NCBI GenBank assembly: GCA_028287505.1
Contig: JAQBPN010000028.1
Span: forward strand, 53,685 to 117,684
Origin: Fibrobacterota bacterium
GTDB taxonomy: Bacteria > Fibrobacterota > Fibrobacteria > UBA11236
Length of the DNA: 64,000 nt
Direction of reading: 5' to 3'
Under the pieces are notes generated by a model, which had not been told where the DNA came from, made no database searches, and saw nothing but the letters and a program-made list of their open reading frames with translations. This document shows, piece after piece, positions 9,043-17,918 of this stretch. Position 1 is the stretch's first letter; the number at the start of each line of letters is the position of its first letter. Position numbers and translations under genes: made by a program.

Positions 9043-11750
9043 AATCCCTCCGGGCGCACCGCGGCGTTTGCCTTCGGGCCTTGATTGCCTTCGCGTTGTC
9101 CGCGTCCGCCCTGATGATCCGCCCCGCCTCGGCGGGCCCGCAGTTGACGGGACAGGAAGCCCGCGCATTCCTGGGAGGACGGACGGGAAAAATCGTTTAT
9201 TTGAAAAGCCTGGTAAAACAGGTTTACTACCTGGACTTTTCCGACAGCGTCCTCAAGGAAAAGCGGGTCTCCGACGACTCCTATTGCTGGAGTCCGATGA
9301 TCCATCCGGACGGCTCCCGCATCGTTTACGAGTCGCAGGCGAACATTTACATCCGCTTCCTGGAAGAGAACAGCACGCAACGCTTCCTGATCTATTCCGG
9401 GACGCCCATGAACGGATTGTCCCTGGAACCGCATTGGTGGATCCACCCCAAGACCGGCGACGAATACATCATCTATTGCACCGGGAACATAGCGGATCTC
9501 GAGTGGCCGCCCAAAAGCGGCCAGACCTTCATCCAGAAGATCAACAAGCAGACCAACCTTCCCGATGGGCCGCCTCTCACCCTGCTTCCTTTCATGATGG
9601 CGAGCGGCCGATCCAAGAGCGGCCTGTGGGGCGCCACCTCGCACCATTCGACCGGGATGTACAAGTTCTACCCCGACAAGGTGGACAACGCCTTCTTCGC
9701 GGCCAAGAATTGGCAGGACTCGGGGGGATGGGGAGCGTGCAACGGTTCCATCAGCCCGTCCAAGGATCCGGCCCGGCAAAACCGCATGATGCATCTGAAT
9801 TCATATCTGGCCCTTCCCGGCGGCGAAACCTTCGACAACCACAAGGGAATCGTCATGCGCAGCTGGGACGATGCGGATCTCGACCACCCGCTCTGGGTGA
9901 TGGGCATACCGGGCGTGCGCTGCAACAACGACAGCAGCGGAAACCTGTTCTGGGACCACTCCGAATGGTCCACCGATGAGGAATACTTCACCGCGATCGG
10001 ATCCAAAGTGGTGGAAAATTTCGATTCCTCCGACATCTATATGGGGCGCATCAATTACGTCGGCGAGAATCAGATCCGGCGCGTTCTCAAAGGGAACATC
10101 AACCAATACCCGCACCTGTGGATCAAAGACGGTGTCCTCCCCGCCAAAATCCACCTTGAGAAAACGGCCATCGACTTCGTATCGCTCAAAAAGGATTCCG
10201 CCGGTCCCCCGTCCCAGACCGTGGGCGCGGCCAACAGCGGGGACGGAATCCTGCCTCCGCTGGAAATCGGCAAACTCCCCGCCTGGCTCAAGGTGGCCAT
10301 CACCGGTAACGGCGGCAATACCCCCAAGATCGTGAACACCATCGACCGGGCGGCGGTGGCTCCCGGCGATTATTCCGCCGTGGTCAAAGTCACTTTCGGC
10401 CAATTGGCGGACAGCGCCTCCTACACGGTGCGCTTCAAATACACCGATCCCGTTCTCACCTCCCTGCGGATCGATCCCGCGGCCGCAGCCTTGCTGCCCG
10501 GACAAACCGTGCGGTTGCGCGCCCTGGCCCTGGATCAGGTCGGCCAACCCTTGTCCCCCCAGCCCGGCATCGTCTGGACCGCCCTCGACTCCCTTCCCAT
10601 CACCGGCCAAGGCGAAGTGACCGCCGATTCCGCCGTCTGGAAGGACTACGCTTTCAAGGCCGCCGCGGGGACCGTGGCCTGCACGTCGCATGTCTTCATC
10701 AGCAAGCGCATTCTCCGGATCGATGCGGGCGCGAGCCCGGACAGCGTGGCCGCCGGTTGGGTCGCGGACGGGAAATTCACCTCCGGCGGGAACCGGGAAG
10801 CTCTGGCATCGGCGCGCGTGGACATGGGCGGCGCGCGGGATTCGGCGTTGGAAACGATGTACCGCTCGGTGCGGTATCCGGCCGCCCCTTATCTTTTCGA
10901 CAGCCTGCCCAATGGCCGGTATGCGGTCAGGTTGCATTTCGCCAGCGCCTTTCCCGGCCATGCGGTTTCCACGGCGGGCGCGGGGGTGAAATTCGAAGGC
11001 CAGCATCTCATCGACAATTATCTCCCGCCTGTCAGCCCCGACAGCGGCATCAAGGGGGAAAGCCGGGACGTGCAAGTGACGGTGAGCGACGGTGACGGTC
11101 TCAAGGTGGAGTTCGAAGGCGGGTCCTTCGCCCTGGCCGGTCTGGAAGTCCATGACATCGGGGTCCTGCCCATCGAACTGGAAAGCCCGACCGCCGGAGA
11201 CGTTTACTACGTGGGGGATACCATGCATGTGCGCTGGACCGGCGACGGCTTCATCACTTCCGCCGGGATCCAGTTCTCCCAAGACAGCGGCCAGACCTGG
11301 ATTCCGGTCACCCGCCGCAGCTCGGTCAACCTGGGCCAGCCCGCCTGGGGCGATTATCCCTGGGCCATCCCCGATTCCCTCGACGGACATTCCCTGGTTT
11401 CCGAAAAGTGCATGATTTCGGTCTATGATTATTTCGGGACCGATCGCGATCGGTCCGATAAGACCTTCTCCGTCAGGGCCAACCCGCAAACCTCGCTGCG
11501 GGCCCCGGCCCATCCGGGTTCGGAGATGCGGCCTGAATTCGCGCCGGGAAGGATCGTTTTCGGATTGACGCAACCCGGACGTTACCGCGCCTCCCTTACC
11601 GACATGCGGGGCCGGGAATCCGCATCGGGACTGGAGCAAGGCCCCGGATCGCTTTCCCTGTCCACGGCCGGATTGCGGCGGGGCGTTTACCGGCTCAGGC
11701 TGGAGGGTCCCGGCGTTTCCATGGCTCGCCTGGTCACGGTGCTGGAATGA
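9039..11750 (+). CDS. secreted beta-propeller / Ig-like / malectin protein with sorting-type tail
   Basis: 903-residue exported protein. A Sec signal (ALIAFALSASALMIRPASA) is followed by a TolB/WD40-like propeller region (about 25-370, with WSPMIHPDGSRIVYES). Ig-like segments follow (about 380-550), then a malectin-like carbohydrate-binding domain (about 561-708, opening ILRIDAGASPDSVAAGW), another Ig-like segment, and a C-terminal ~70-residue beta-rich tail ending in GVYRLRLEGPG. The tail resembles T9SS type A/FlgD-like sorting domains. Start is the GTG at 9039, preceded by GGAGGA and overlapping the upstream TGA. Probably binds glycans at the surface; no catalytic motif seen. It is odd that it lies inside an island otherwise devoted to glycan synthesis. 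Confidence 0.75.
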   Translation: MKSLRAHRGVCLRALIAFALSASALMIRPASAGPQLTGQEARAFLGGRTGKIVYLKSLVKQVYYLDFSDSVLKEKRVSDDSYCWSPMIHPDGSRIVYESQANIYIRFLEENSTQRFLIYSGTPMNGLSLEPHWWIHPKTGDEYIIYCTGNIADLEWPPKSGQTFIQKINKQTNLPDGPPLTLLPFMMASGRSKSGLWGATSHHSTGMYKFYPDKVDNAFFAAKNWQDSGGWGACNGSISPSKDPARQNRMMHLNSYLALPGGETFDNHKGIVMRSWDDADLDHPLWVMGIPGVRCNNDSSGNLFWDHSEWSTDEEYFTAIGSKVVENFDSSDIYMGRINYVGENQIRRVLKGNINQYPHLWIKDGVLPAKIHLEKTAIDFVSLKKDSAGPPSQTVGAANSGDGILPPLEIGKLPAWLKVAITGNGGNTPKIVNTIDRAAVAPGDYSAVVKVTFGQLADSASYTVRFKYTDPVLTSLRIDPAAAALLPGQTVRLRALALDQVGQPLSPQPGIVWTALDSLPITGQGEVTADSAVWKDYAFKAAAGTVACTSHVFISKRILRIDAGASPDSVAAGWVADGKFTSGGNREALASARVDMGGARDSALETMYRSVRYPAAPYLFDSLPNGRYAVRLHFASAFPGHAVSTAGAGVKFEGQHLIDNYLPPVSPDSGIKGESRDVQVTVSDGDGLKVEFEGGSFALAGLEVHDIGVLPIELESPTAGDVYYVGDTMHVRWTGDGFITSAGIQFSQDSGQTWIPVTRRSSVNLGQPAWGDYPWAIPDSLDGHSLVSEKCMISVYDYFGTDRDRSDKTFSVRANPQTSLRAPAHPGSEMRPEFAPGRIVFGLTQPGRYRASLTDMRGRESASGLEQGPGSLSLSTAGLRRGVYRLRLEGPGVSMARLVTVLE

Positions 11751-12430
11751 TGGAATCCGCCGGGACCCTGTCCGCCACGGTTCCCAGGTATGAGGATCTG
11801 GAGATCCCCGCCGGGGATCGGGGAACGGCGGTCTCGAAAGCCGAAGCCGAGTTCATGCATGCCCTGGTGGCGGGCCTCAAGCCGCGCGCGACCCTGGAGG
11901 TGGGCATGGGCTACGGGTGTTCGGCGGCCTTCATCATTTCCGCCGCGCGCGTTCCCCACTACGCCATGGATCCGATGCAGGCGGATTACCATCACCTGGG
12001 TTTGAAGAATCTCCGCAAGCTCGGCCTGGACTCCCATCTCAGGTTCTTTCCCGATTACTCCCACACGGCCCTGCCGCGTCTGCTCTCCGAGGGCGTGAAA
12101 GTGGATTTCGCGTTCATCGACGGAGGCCACCGCTTCGACGACATTTTCATCGACTTCTATTACGCGGATCTGATCCTGGAGCGGGGCGGCCACATCCTTC
12201 TCCACGATGCCTGGATGCGTTCCACCCAGACCGTGGCCTCCTGGGTGCGCCGCAACAAGACCGGTTACGAGGCGGTGCCGACGCCGCTCAAGAATCTCAT
12301 CCTGCTCCGGAAAACCGGCGAGGACGTCCGCGCCTGGAACCATTTCCGGGGCTTCGCGACCTGGAAATCCCTGCTCTCCCACTCCCTGAACACCCTGAAG
12401 CGGCGCATACGCGGCCGCTTGCCCGCCTAG
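11747..12430 (+). CDS. class I SAM-dependent methyltransferase (Methyltransf_24 type)
   Basis: 227-residue O-methyltransferase-like protein. TLEVGMGYGCSAAFI is a Methyltransf_24 motif I, VDFAFIDGGHRFDDIFID is the conserved acidic/His motif, and LERGGHILLHDAW is motif III. This family often modifies sugars or glycolipids. Its ATG overlaps the stop of the propeller/malectin gene (ATGATGG), so expression is coupled to it. This is the third methyltransferase in the island. Substrate unknown. Confidence 0.83.
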   Translation: MMESAGTLSATVPRYEDLEIPAGDRGTAVSKAEAEFMHALVAGLKPRATLEVGMGYGCSAAFIISAARVPHYAMDPMQADYHHLGLKNLRKLGLDSHLRFFPDYSHTALPRLLSEGVKVDFAFIDGGHRFDDIFIDFYYADLILERGGHILLHDAWMRSTQTVASWVRRNKTGYEAVPTPLKNLILLRKTGEDVRAWNHFRGFATWKSLLSHSLNTLKRRIRGRLPA

Positions 12431-12446
12431 GAACAAGCCGGTTCCC

Positions 12447-13694
12447 GTGTCCAATCGCGATGCGCGCCCGGGGGCTCTGGTCCTGCCCGCCCTGTTCGTC
12501 CTCTATTTCTGCCTGGGTCTTTCCGGTTACGGTAACGACAACGATACCTATGGCATGCTCAAGACCTGGTCGGATCTCTTCCGGCACGGCGTCTATTCCC
12601 CGTCCCGTCCGCCCGGCTATCCGCTGCCCGAAATCGCCATCGGCGCCGCCGCCCAGGCCGGCGGTTGGGCGGCTTCCAACGCCCTTTCCGCCTTGTTCGC
12701 ATGCGGGTGCCTGGCCTGCGGCGGCAGGCTCGTGCGCATCGCATTCGGGCCGCGCGCCGCCCTGCTTTCGATGGCCGCGGTCGGACTGAACCCGTACTTC
12801 GTCATCGCCGCCTCCAGTTCCATGGATTACGTCTATGCCGCATTCTTCTTCCTGGCCGGCATCCTGGCCTTGGTCTCGGGAAGGTCTTTGATCTCAGGCG
12901 CCCTGTTCGCCCTCTGCGTGGCCTCGCGGCTCACCTATGCTCCCCTTATCGTTCTTGCCTATGCGGCAGCCTCCGTCGTTCCGGCGCGGTGGCCGCGACT
13001 ACGGGCCTCCGCGGACCTGCGCAAGCTGGCGGGGGCACTCCTCCTGTTTCTCTTCCTGGGTTCCATCTTCTACCTCCCCTCGTGGATTTCCATGGGCCCG
13101 GCCATGTTCCGGCCCACCCTTTCGGACAATCCCGTATCCCTGGTCGGCATCGACGGGTTTCCCACCTTGGCCGCCTATGCGGTACGGTTCGTCTATAAGA
13201 ACGTGAGTCTATGGGGTCTGCCCGCATTCCTGGTTCTGGCCATTGCCGCGGGAGCGGCCTGGGTTCTCCGCCGCAGGCCGGTCGCAAGCGCGGATTCCGC
13301 AAAGCCTCGCGCTCCCATTCATCCAATCCTCTGGGCCGTGGCCGCCGGCATTCTCTACGCGGAGGCCCTCTTTTTCCGTCTGCCCTTGGAAATCCCGTAT
13401 CTCCTGCCGGTTCTTTTCCTCGGGGTTTTCCTGATCAACTTCGCTCCCCGCGCGGCATCCTTCCTCGTCCTGGTTGCCGCGTGCCAAGCCCTGCAGGGAG
13501 TGGCGCAGGTTGATTTCATCGAAAAGATCTACGCGCGCAAGTCCTATGAAAGCGTCGAGGCTTCCGGCGGCCGCGTGCGTCTGCATATCGGCCGCGGCGT
13601 GGTTTGGGAAGACCTGGCCACCCGCAAGGATGCGCAAGCCCATTATTTCCGATCCATCCTGGGCGATTCGGCGGTTGCGCAATCCGGCAGGTGA
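12447..13694 (+). CDS. GT-C-like multi-pass membrane glycosyltransferase (putative)
   Basis: 415 residues with around ten hydrophobic helices. The first extracytoplasmic loop has GNDNDTYGMLKTW followed by SPSRPPGYPL, again the acidic-residue-plus-R-P-x-G-x-P pattern of GT-C transferases (PMT/ArnT-like). A soluble ~55-residue tail follows the last helix. The start is GTG 12447; no strong ribosome site is visible, and coupling to the methyltransferase 17 bases upstream is likely. It converges on the metalloprotease gene. The glycosyltransferase function is inferred from topology and loop motif; it could instead be a ligase or polymerase. Confidence 0.63.
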   Translation: MSNRDARPGALVLPALFVLYFCLGLSGYGNDNDTYGMLKTWSDLFRHGVYSPSRPPGYPLPEIAIGAAAQAGGWAASNALSALFACGCLACGGRLVRIAFGPRAALLSMAAVGLNPYFVIAASSSMDYVYAAFFFLAGILALVSGRSLISGALFALCVASRLTYAPLIVLAYAAASVVPARWPRLRASADLRKLAGALLLFLFLGSIFYLPSWISMGPAMFRPTLSDNPVSLVGIDGFPTLAAYAVRFVYKNVSLWGLPAFLVLAIAAGAAWVLRRRPVASADSAKPRAPIHPILWAVAAGILYAEALFFRLPLEIPYLLPVLFLGVFLINFAPRAASFLVLVAACQALQGVAQVDFIEKIYARKSYESVEASGGRVRLHIGRGVVWEDLATRKDAQAHYFRSILGDSAVAQSGR

Positions 13695-13736
13695 CCGCGG
13701 CGGTCCCGAAGCGAATGCCCTCTCCGGCGCTTCCGC

Positions 13737-14900
13737 CTAGCGGGGAGGAACCGGCGGCGGAAGGCGCACGTCCACCAGGAACAATTGCCGGCGGGCCTGC
13801 TCCGCGGAAAGCGGTTTCGCCTGCAACGGCCAGATCATGGCGCGCTGCGCCTCGCGCCAGTCCCCGGTTTTGAGGAAAGTCCCGCCCCGGCCCTCCAGCA
13901 CCAACGTGGCTACGGACCCGGGGTAACTGACCCGGTACCCCATCTGCCGGAGCCGGACCGCGTCGGCCTCGAACAGGCCGCGCCGGTTCCAGAATCCGTC
14001 CACGCCGTCGCCCGGGAACATCACGGAAAATCCGCCGTCGTACAGGCGCACGCAACTGTCCCGGGAGAGGATGGGGCGGCGCGCGTAGTCGATGCATTCG
14101 TAGCGGCTGTAGGTGTGGTCGCCCAGCAGGGTATGCCCGAACTCATGTTCGAAGATGGAGGCCAGGTCGGCGCCGGCGATGGAATCGTAAGCCGGGGACT
14201 TGTTGAATCGCACGCAGGTGTCCGACCAGACCGCGGCGGGATCGCCGCCGTCGCGGCAACGGCCGTCCTTGACGTAATGCGGGTTGGCCGGATCGAACAT
14301 CCAGGCGAAGTCACGATAGACCTCCCGGTTGCCGCGGAAGTCCGCGCGCTTCACCGCCCAGGCATGATCCATCATCACGATGATATTGTGTTCCCATTCC
14401 CCGCATGCGGAACCGTCCGGCATCCGGTTCTCTTTCCGCCGCCCGCAGGAACCGTCCAGGCTCGACCAGTCCGCGGGCGTGAAGGCCCGGCCTCCGCAAG
14501 TGCCGAATCCGGAAGTCAGATAGTTCCCGAAGCGGACGGAAAGATTCGCATCCGCTTCGCGCTGCACAAAACGGAAGCGCATATCGGGAAGCACGCTGGC
14601 CCAGATGGACAAGCCCAGGCGCACGCCGCGCGCGATCTGATCCGGAGGCAGTCTGCCGCCGAATTTATCGAGGGGCCAGTCGGCGAAGGTGGCGGTGTCC
14701 CCGTCGAAATCGAGGAAGACGCGCAAATCGGAAATGGCGGCGAGCGCTTTTTCGAGCGCGGGAGGACTCCGGGTGGAGGGGGAAAGTGGGGCGCCCGGCG
14801 AAGGGCGGACCGCCAGGCACAAGATCCCCGCGGCGACCGGGAAGAGCCGAAGCAAAACGCCGGGCCCGGACCTGGGAAGCATGCGGAAAAAGCGACGCAT
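13737..14900 (-). CDS. secreted metzincin-like zinc metalloprotease
   Basis: 387-residue exported protein with an N-terminal hydrophobic signal (VLLRLFPVAAGILCLAV). The zinc site is HEFGHTLLGDH (residues 252-262): His252, Glu253, His256 and a third His262. A Met-turn-like FSVMFPG follows at residues 291-297. The order HExxH, third His, then a Met-turn is the metzincin (matrixin/astacin) signature, but the glycine that normally sits at the eighth position of the motif is at the ninth. Cysteines are numerous, suggesting disulphides. The N-terminal block about 60-135 resembles a catalytic-domain upper half. It converges with the membrane GT gene. Peptidase activity is inferred. Confidence 0.78.
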   Translation of the reverse strand: MRRFFRMLPRSGPGVLLRLFPVAAGILCLAVRPSPGAPLSPSTRSPPALEKALAAISDLRVFLDFDGDTATFADWPLDKFGGRLPPDQIARGVRLGLSIWASVLPDMRFRFVQREADANLSVRFGNYLTSGFGTCGGRAFTPADWSSLDGSCGRRKENRMPDGSACGEWEHNIIVMMDHAWAVKRADFRGNREVYRDFAWMFDPANPHYVKDGRCRDGGDPAAVWSDTCVRFNKSPAYDSIAGADLASIFEHEFGHTLLGDHTYSRYECIDYARRPILSRDSCVRLYDGGFSVMFPGDGVDGFWNRRGLFEADAVRLRQMGYRVSYPGSVATLVLEGRGGTFLKTGDWREAQRAMIWPLQAKPLSAEQARRQLFLVDVRLPPPVPPR

Positions 14901-14914
14901 GCAGAAAAACTACA

Positions 14915-15253
14915 TCAGGAAAGCCCCGGAAACCCCAACTGCTGCAGATCCACGCCGGGCAGGTGCTGGGCCGCTTCCTGGCTGACGGTCCGCATCACCA
15001 CGGTGAGCGTATCGATATCGATGTCGTACATGTATGCGCACATCACCGCTCCCAACAGGAGGATGTAGGTCAGGCGCTTGTTGGTATTGATGGCCTTGCG
15101 GATGGGATAGGCACGTCCGCCGTACCGCTTGGGCACGATCACCATGGACTGCGGCAGCTTCCGCACCGTCCGGTTTTTGGACTTGTTGCGGGCCAGCTTG
15201 CGGGCCATGCGGCGCGCAGTCATGATCCTTTCTTCGTCGTATTCGTCCATCAT
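14915..15253 (-). CDS. small single-span membrane protein, unknown function
   Basis: 112 residues. There is a very basic N-terminal half (ARRMARKLARNKSKNRTVRK) and one clear membrane segment (LTYILLLGAVMCAYMY), followed by an acidic and hydrophobic C-terminus. The Arg/Lys-rich cytoplasmic side predicts N-in topology. Its ATG-ATG start lies behind an AGAGAG-like purine tract. It is divergent from the siroheme reductase gene and sits 14 bases beyond the metzincin gene start, so it may be the first gene of a two-gene unit with the protease. No family recognised. Confidence 0.6.
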   Translation of the reverse strand: MMDEYDEERIMTARRMARKLARNKSKNRTVRKLPQSMVIVPKRYGGRAYPIRKAINTNKRLTYILLLGAVMCAYMYDIDIDTLTVVMRTVSQEAAQHLPGVDLQQLGFPGLS

Positions 15254-15565
15254 CTCTCTACCTCTGAAACCCCGGCCGCGGTTGGGCCTAATGACATTTT
15301 ATCGGAAATGCCAGAAGCATTCAAACATCGAGTGGTCAAATCGGAAGGGGGACTTGAACAATTTGCGCGTGGACCGGGGATTTTCCAAACAACACAAATG
15401 GTCTTATGCATACCAAACTAGTATGGATGTTTCAGACAAAAAAACCATTAATTGGCTTAAATTTCGCCACTTTTTAAAAAAATAGCGTGAAGGAAAGCTG
15501 TTTTGGAGGTCAATTCCTTGCCTTCCACTAGGAATAAGCAAGGCCGTTGCTATATTTACCCCACT
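15254..15565. other. intergenic region between divergent genes
   Basis: About 310 bases, clearly more AT-rich than the rest of the window in its right half (poly-A/T runs around 15440-15480). It carries the promoter candidate for the reductase gene listed separately, a GGAGG ribosome-like site at 15505-15509 and a TATATT hexamer at 15551-15556. No convincing gene: the short open frames crossing it have no family resemblance. Confidence 0.6.
15452..15480 (+). promoter_or_regulatory. candidate sigma-70-type promoter of the siroheme reductase gene
   Basis: TTGGCT at 15452-15457 and TAAAAA at 15475-15480 are separated by 17 bases in an AT-rich tract, giving a start near 15487. This would suit the GGAGG/TTG start at 15518. 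A competing extended -10 (TGCTATATT, hexamer 15551-15556) lies just upstream of ATG 15566. Confidence 0.38.
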
Positions 15566-17884
15566 ATGAAAGATTTAGACCTGGTCTCCTCCGAATCCGC
15601 ACAACATTGGAAGAAAACCCTTTCCGACCGCCTGGATCCAAAATGGCGCGAGGATATCGACAATTTTGAAACCGACATCGTGCTCAAGAAGAAGGGCAAG
15701 ATCGAGGACCGGGTTTTCGCCGAGACCAGACTGCGCATGGGCGCGTACGGCCAACGTTACGATAACGGCCACCGCCATGACGGCAACGAGAGCCGGACCA
15801 TTCCCTTCCCCACCGATCTCAACAAAGGACCGGAGACCAAGTGGGACGCGCCCGGCATGGAGCGCATCAAGCTGCCTTGGGGCGGCATGTCGGCCGATCA
15901 ACTCGACGTGATGGCGGAACTGGCGGAGGAATATTCCGACAGCATCCTGCACATCACCACCCGCCAGGACATCCAACTCCATTACATCCACATCGAGAAC
16001 TGCCCTTCCATGTTCCGCCGCCTCGCGGCCGTGAACATCACCACGCGCGAAGCCTGCGGCAACTCCGTCCGTAACGTGACCGCCTGCCCCATCGCCGGCG
16101 TCTGCCGCGAAGAGGCTTTCGACATCACCGGCTACGCCAACGCGGTCTTCAAATACCTGCTCGGCCATCCGGACGTCCAGGATTTCGGCCGCAAGTTCAA
16201 GATCGCCCTTTCCGGTTGCAAGCACAATCCCTGCGGCCTCACCAATATCCATGACCTGGGCCTCACCGCCGTGGCCCGGCCGCGGCCGGACGGAACGGTA
16301 GCCCGCGGTTTCGAGTACGTGGTGGGCGGCGGCCTCGGCGCCGTGACCTATGACGCCAAGCTGTTCAGCGACTTCGTCCCCGAAGAGGAAGTGCTGGCCC
16401 TGACCCAGGCCACCTGCCGCGTCTATGCGCGCCTGGGCGAGAAGAAGAAGCGCCATCGCGCCCGCATCAAGTTCCTGGTGGCCGACATGGGCATCGACAA
16501 GTTCCGCGAAGCCGTGCTCGAAGAGCGCGCCAAGCTGCCCAACGATCCCCGCTGGACGGACTTCCTGGCCACCCTGCCCAAGTTCGAAGAGAAGCCCCTG
16601 CGCGCCGCCGGCAAAGGGATCCCGAAGACCAACGACGCCATGTTCGACTTCTGGTGCCTGACCAACGTGTATCCCCAGAAGCAGGACGGCTTCGTCACCG
16701 TCACCATCACCCTGCCCATGGGCGACATCACCTCCAACCAGGCCCGGGCCCTCTCTGACGTCGCCCGCAAGTACGTCAAGGATACGATGCGCACCACCGT
16801 GGAGCAGAACATCGTGATGCGCTGGGTGAGCGAAGCGGACCTCTACAACGTGTACAATGACCTCAAGGCCATCGATCTGGCCGAGCCCGGCGCGGCTTCC
16901 ATCGTGGATATCACCGCGTGCCCGGGCACCGATACCTGCAAGCTGGGCGTCTCCTCCTCCCGCGGCCTGGCCGCGGAACTGCGCACCCGCCTGGCCGTCA
17001 AGTTCGTGGAGATGGACGAAGCCGTGCGCAACCTGCGCATCAAGGTATCCGGCTGCTTCAACTCCTGCGGCCAGCAGCACATCGCCGACATCGGCTTCTA
17101 CGGCATCAGCCGCAACGTGGCCGGCTATATCGTCCCGCATTTCCAGATGGTGCTGGGCGGCCAGTTCACCAACAACGGCGGCAGCTACGGCCTGGCCACC
17201 GGCGGCATCGCCTCCAAGGCCATTCCGGGCGTGGTCGACAAGCTTCTGGACATGTACCTGCACGGCAAGCAGAAGGGCGAGATCTTCCGCGCCTGGGTGG
17301 AGCGCACCGGCAAGGGCGTCATCATGCAGAGCATCGCGGACGTGGCCGCCGTGCCCGCCTACGACAAAGACAAGTCCTACTACACGGACTGGGGCAGCGT
17401 GCGCGAATACAACGTGAAGGACAAGGGCATGGGCGAGTGCGCGGGCGAGGTCGTTTCGCTCACCGAGTTCGGCCTCAAGGCCGCCGACCGCGAAATCTTC
17501 GACGCCCAATTGAAATACGACGCCGGGGACATCCAGGCCGCCGGGGACAAGGCCTACAAGGCCATGCTGCTTGCGGCCCAGGGCCTCATCAAGATGTTCA
17601 ACATCGACATCTCGGACGATCCGGAGAGGGTGATGGCCGAGTTCCGGGAACGCTTCTACGACTCCAAGCTGTTCTTCGATCCCATCGCGGGCCCCACTTA
17701 CGCGAACTTCTACTTCGGCGGCCACGACGAGCGGAACGCGAAGCTGGACAAGGAAAAGGCGGGCCGCCGGCTCAAGGAGGCCCAGATCTTCCTGGAGGCG
17801 TGCCACAATTGCAATCTGCGGATGAGCATGGGCGCGAACAAGGGCAAGGAAGGCATTCTCGCCAAACCGGACGCGAAGGCTTAA
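15566..17884 (+). CDS. siroheme [4Fe-4S] nitrite/sulfite reductase
   Basis: 772 residues with the two pseudo-symmetric halves of ferredoxin-type sulfite/nitrite reductases. The catalytic cluster cysteines are Cys452-x5-Cys458 (TACPGTDTC) and Cys497-x3-Cys501 (SGCFNSC). Six-electron reduction of nitrite to ammonia or sulfite to sulfide is the family reaction; which one cannot be decided here. Unusually, the first half also has cysteines at the equivalent places (Cys174, Cys180, Cys218, Cys223). A ~120-residue C-terminal extension ends with a CHNC motif. ATG 15566 begins the recognisable protein. A TTG at 15518 has an excellent GGAGG eight bases upstream and could add 16 residues. The next gene is probably co-transcribed. 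Confidence 0.9.
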   Translation: MKDLDLVSSESAQHWKKTLSDRLDPKWREDIDNFETDIVLKKKGKIEDRVFAETRLRMGAYGQRYDNGHRHDGNESRTIPFPTDLNKGPETKWDAPGMERIKLPWGGMSADQLDVMAELAEEYSDSILHITTRQDIQLHYIHIENCPSMFRRLAAVNITTREACGNSVRNVTACPIAGVCREEAFDITGYANAVFKYLLGHPDVQDFGRKFKIALSGCKHNPCGLTNIHDLGLTAVARPRPDGTVARGFEYVVGGGLGAVTYDAKLFSDFVPEEEVLALTQATCRVYARLGEKKKRHRARIKFLVADMGIDKFREAVLEERAKLPNDPRWTDFLATLPKFEEKPLRAAGKGIPKTNDAMFDFWCLTNVYPQKQDGFVTVTITLPMGDITSNQARALSDVARKYVKDTMRTTVEQNIVMRWVSEADLYNVYNDLKAIDLAEPGAASIVDITACPGTDTCKLGVSSSRGLAAELRTRLAVKFVEMDEAVRNLRIKVSGCFNSCGQQHIADIGFYGISRNVAGYIVPHFQMVLGGQFTNNGGSYGLATGGIASKAIPGVVDKLLDMYLHGKQKGEIFRAWVERTGKGVIMQSIADVAAVPAYDKDKSYYTDWGSVREYNVKDKGMGECAGEVVSLTEFGLKAADREIFDAQLKYDAGDIQAAGDKAYKAMLLAAQGLIKMFNIDISDDPERVMAEFRERFYDSKLFFDPIAGPTYANFYFGGHDERNAKLDKEKAGRRLKEAQIFLEACHNCNLRMSMGANKGKEGILAKPDAKA

Positions 17885-17918
17885 GGATTTCAAGGGATAA
17901 AGGGATTAAAGGATTACG

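Noticed and set aside
13695..13736. Terminator between the convergent GT-C-like and metzincin genes
   Set aside because: Only 42 bases and no convincing stem followed by a T-run.
15129..15485. 118-codon plus-strand frame before the reductase
   Set aside because: Crosses the promoter-like AT-rich region and overlaps the opposite-strand membrane gene; no start site or family.
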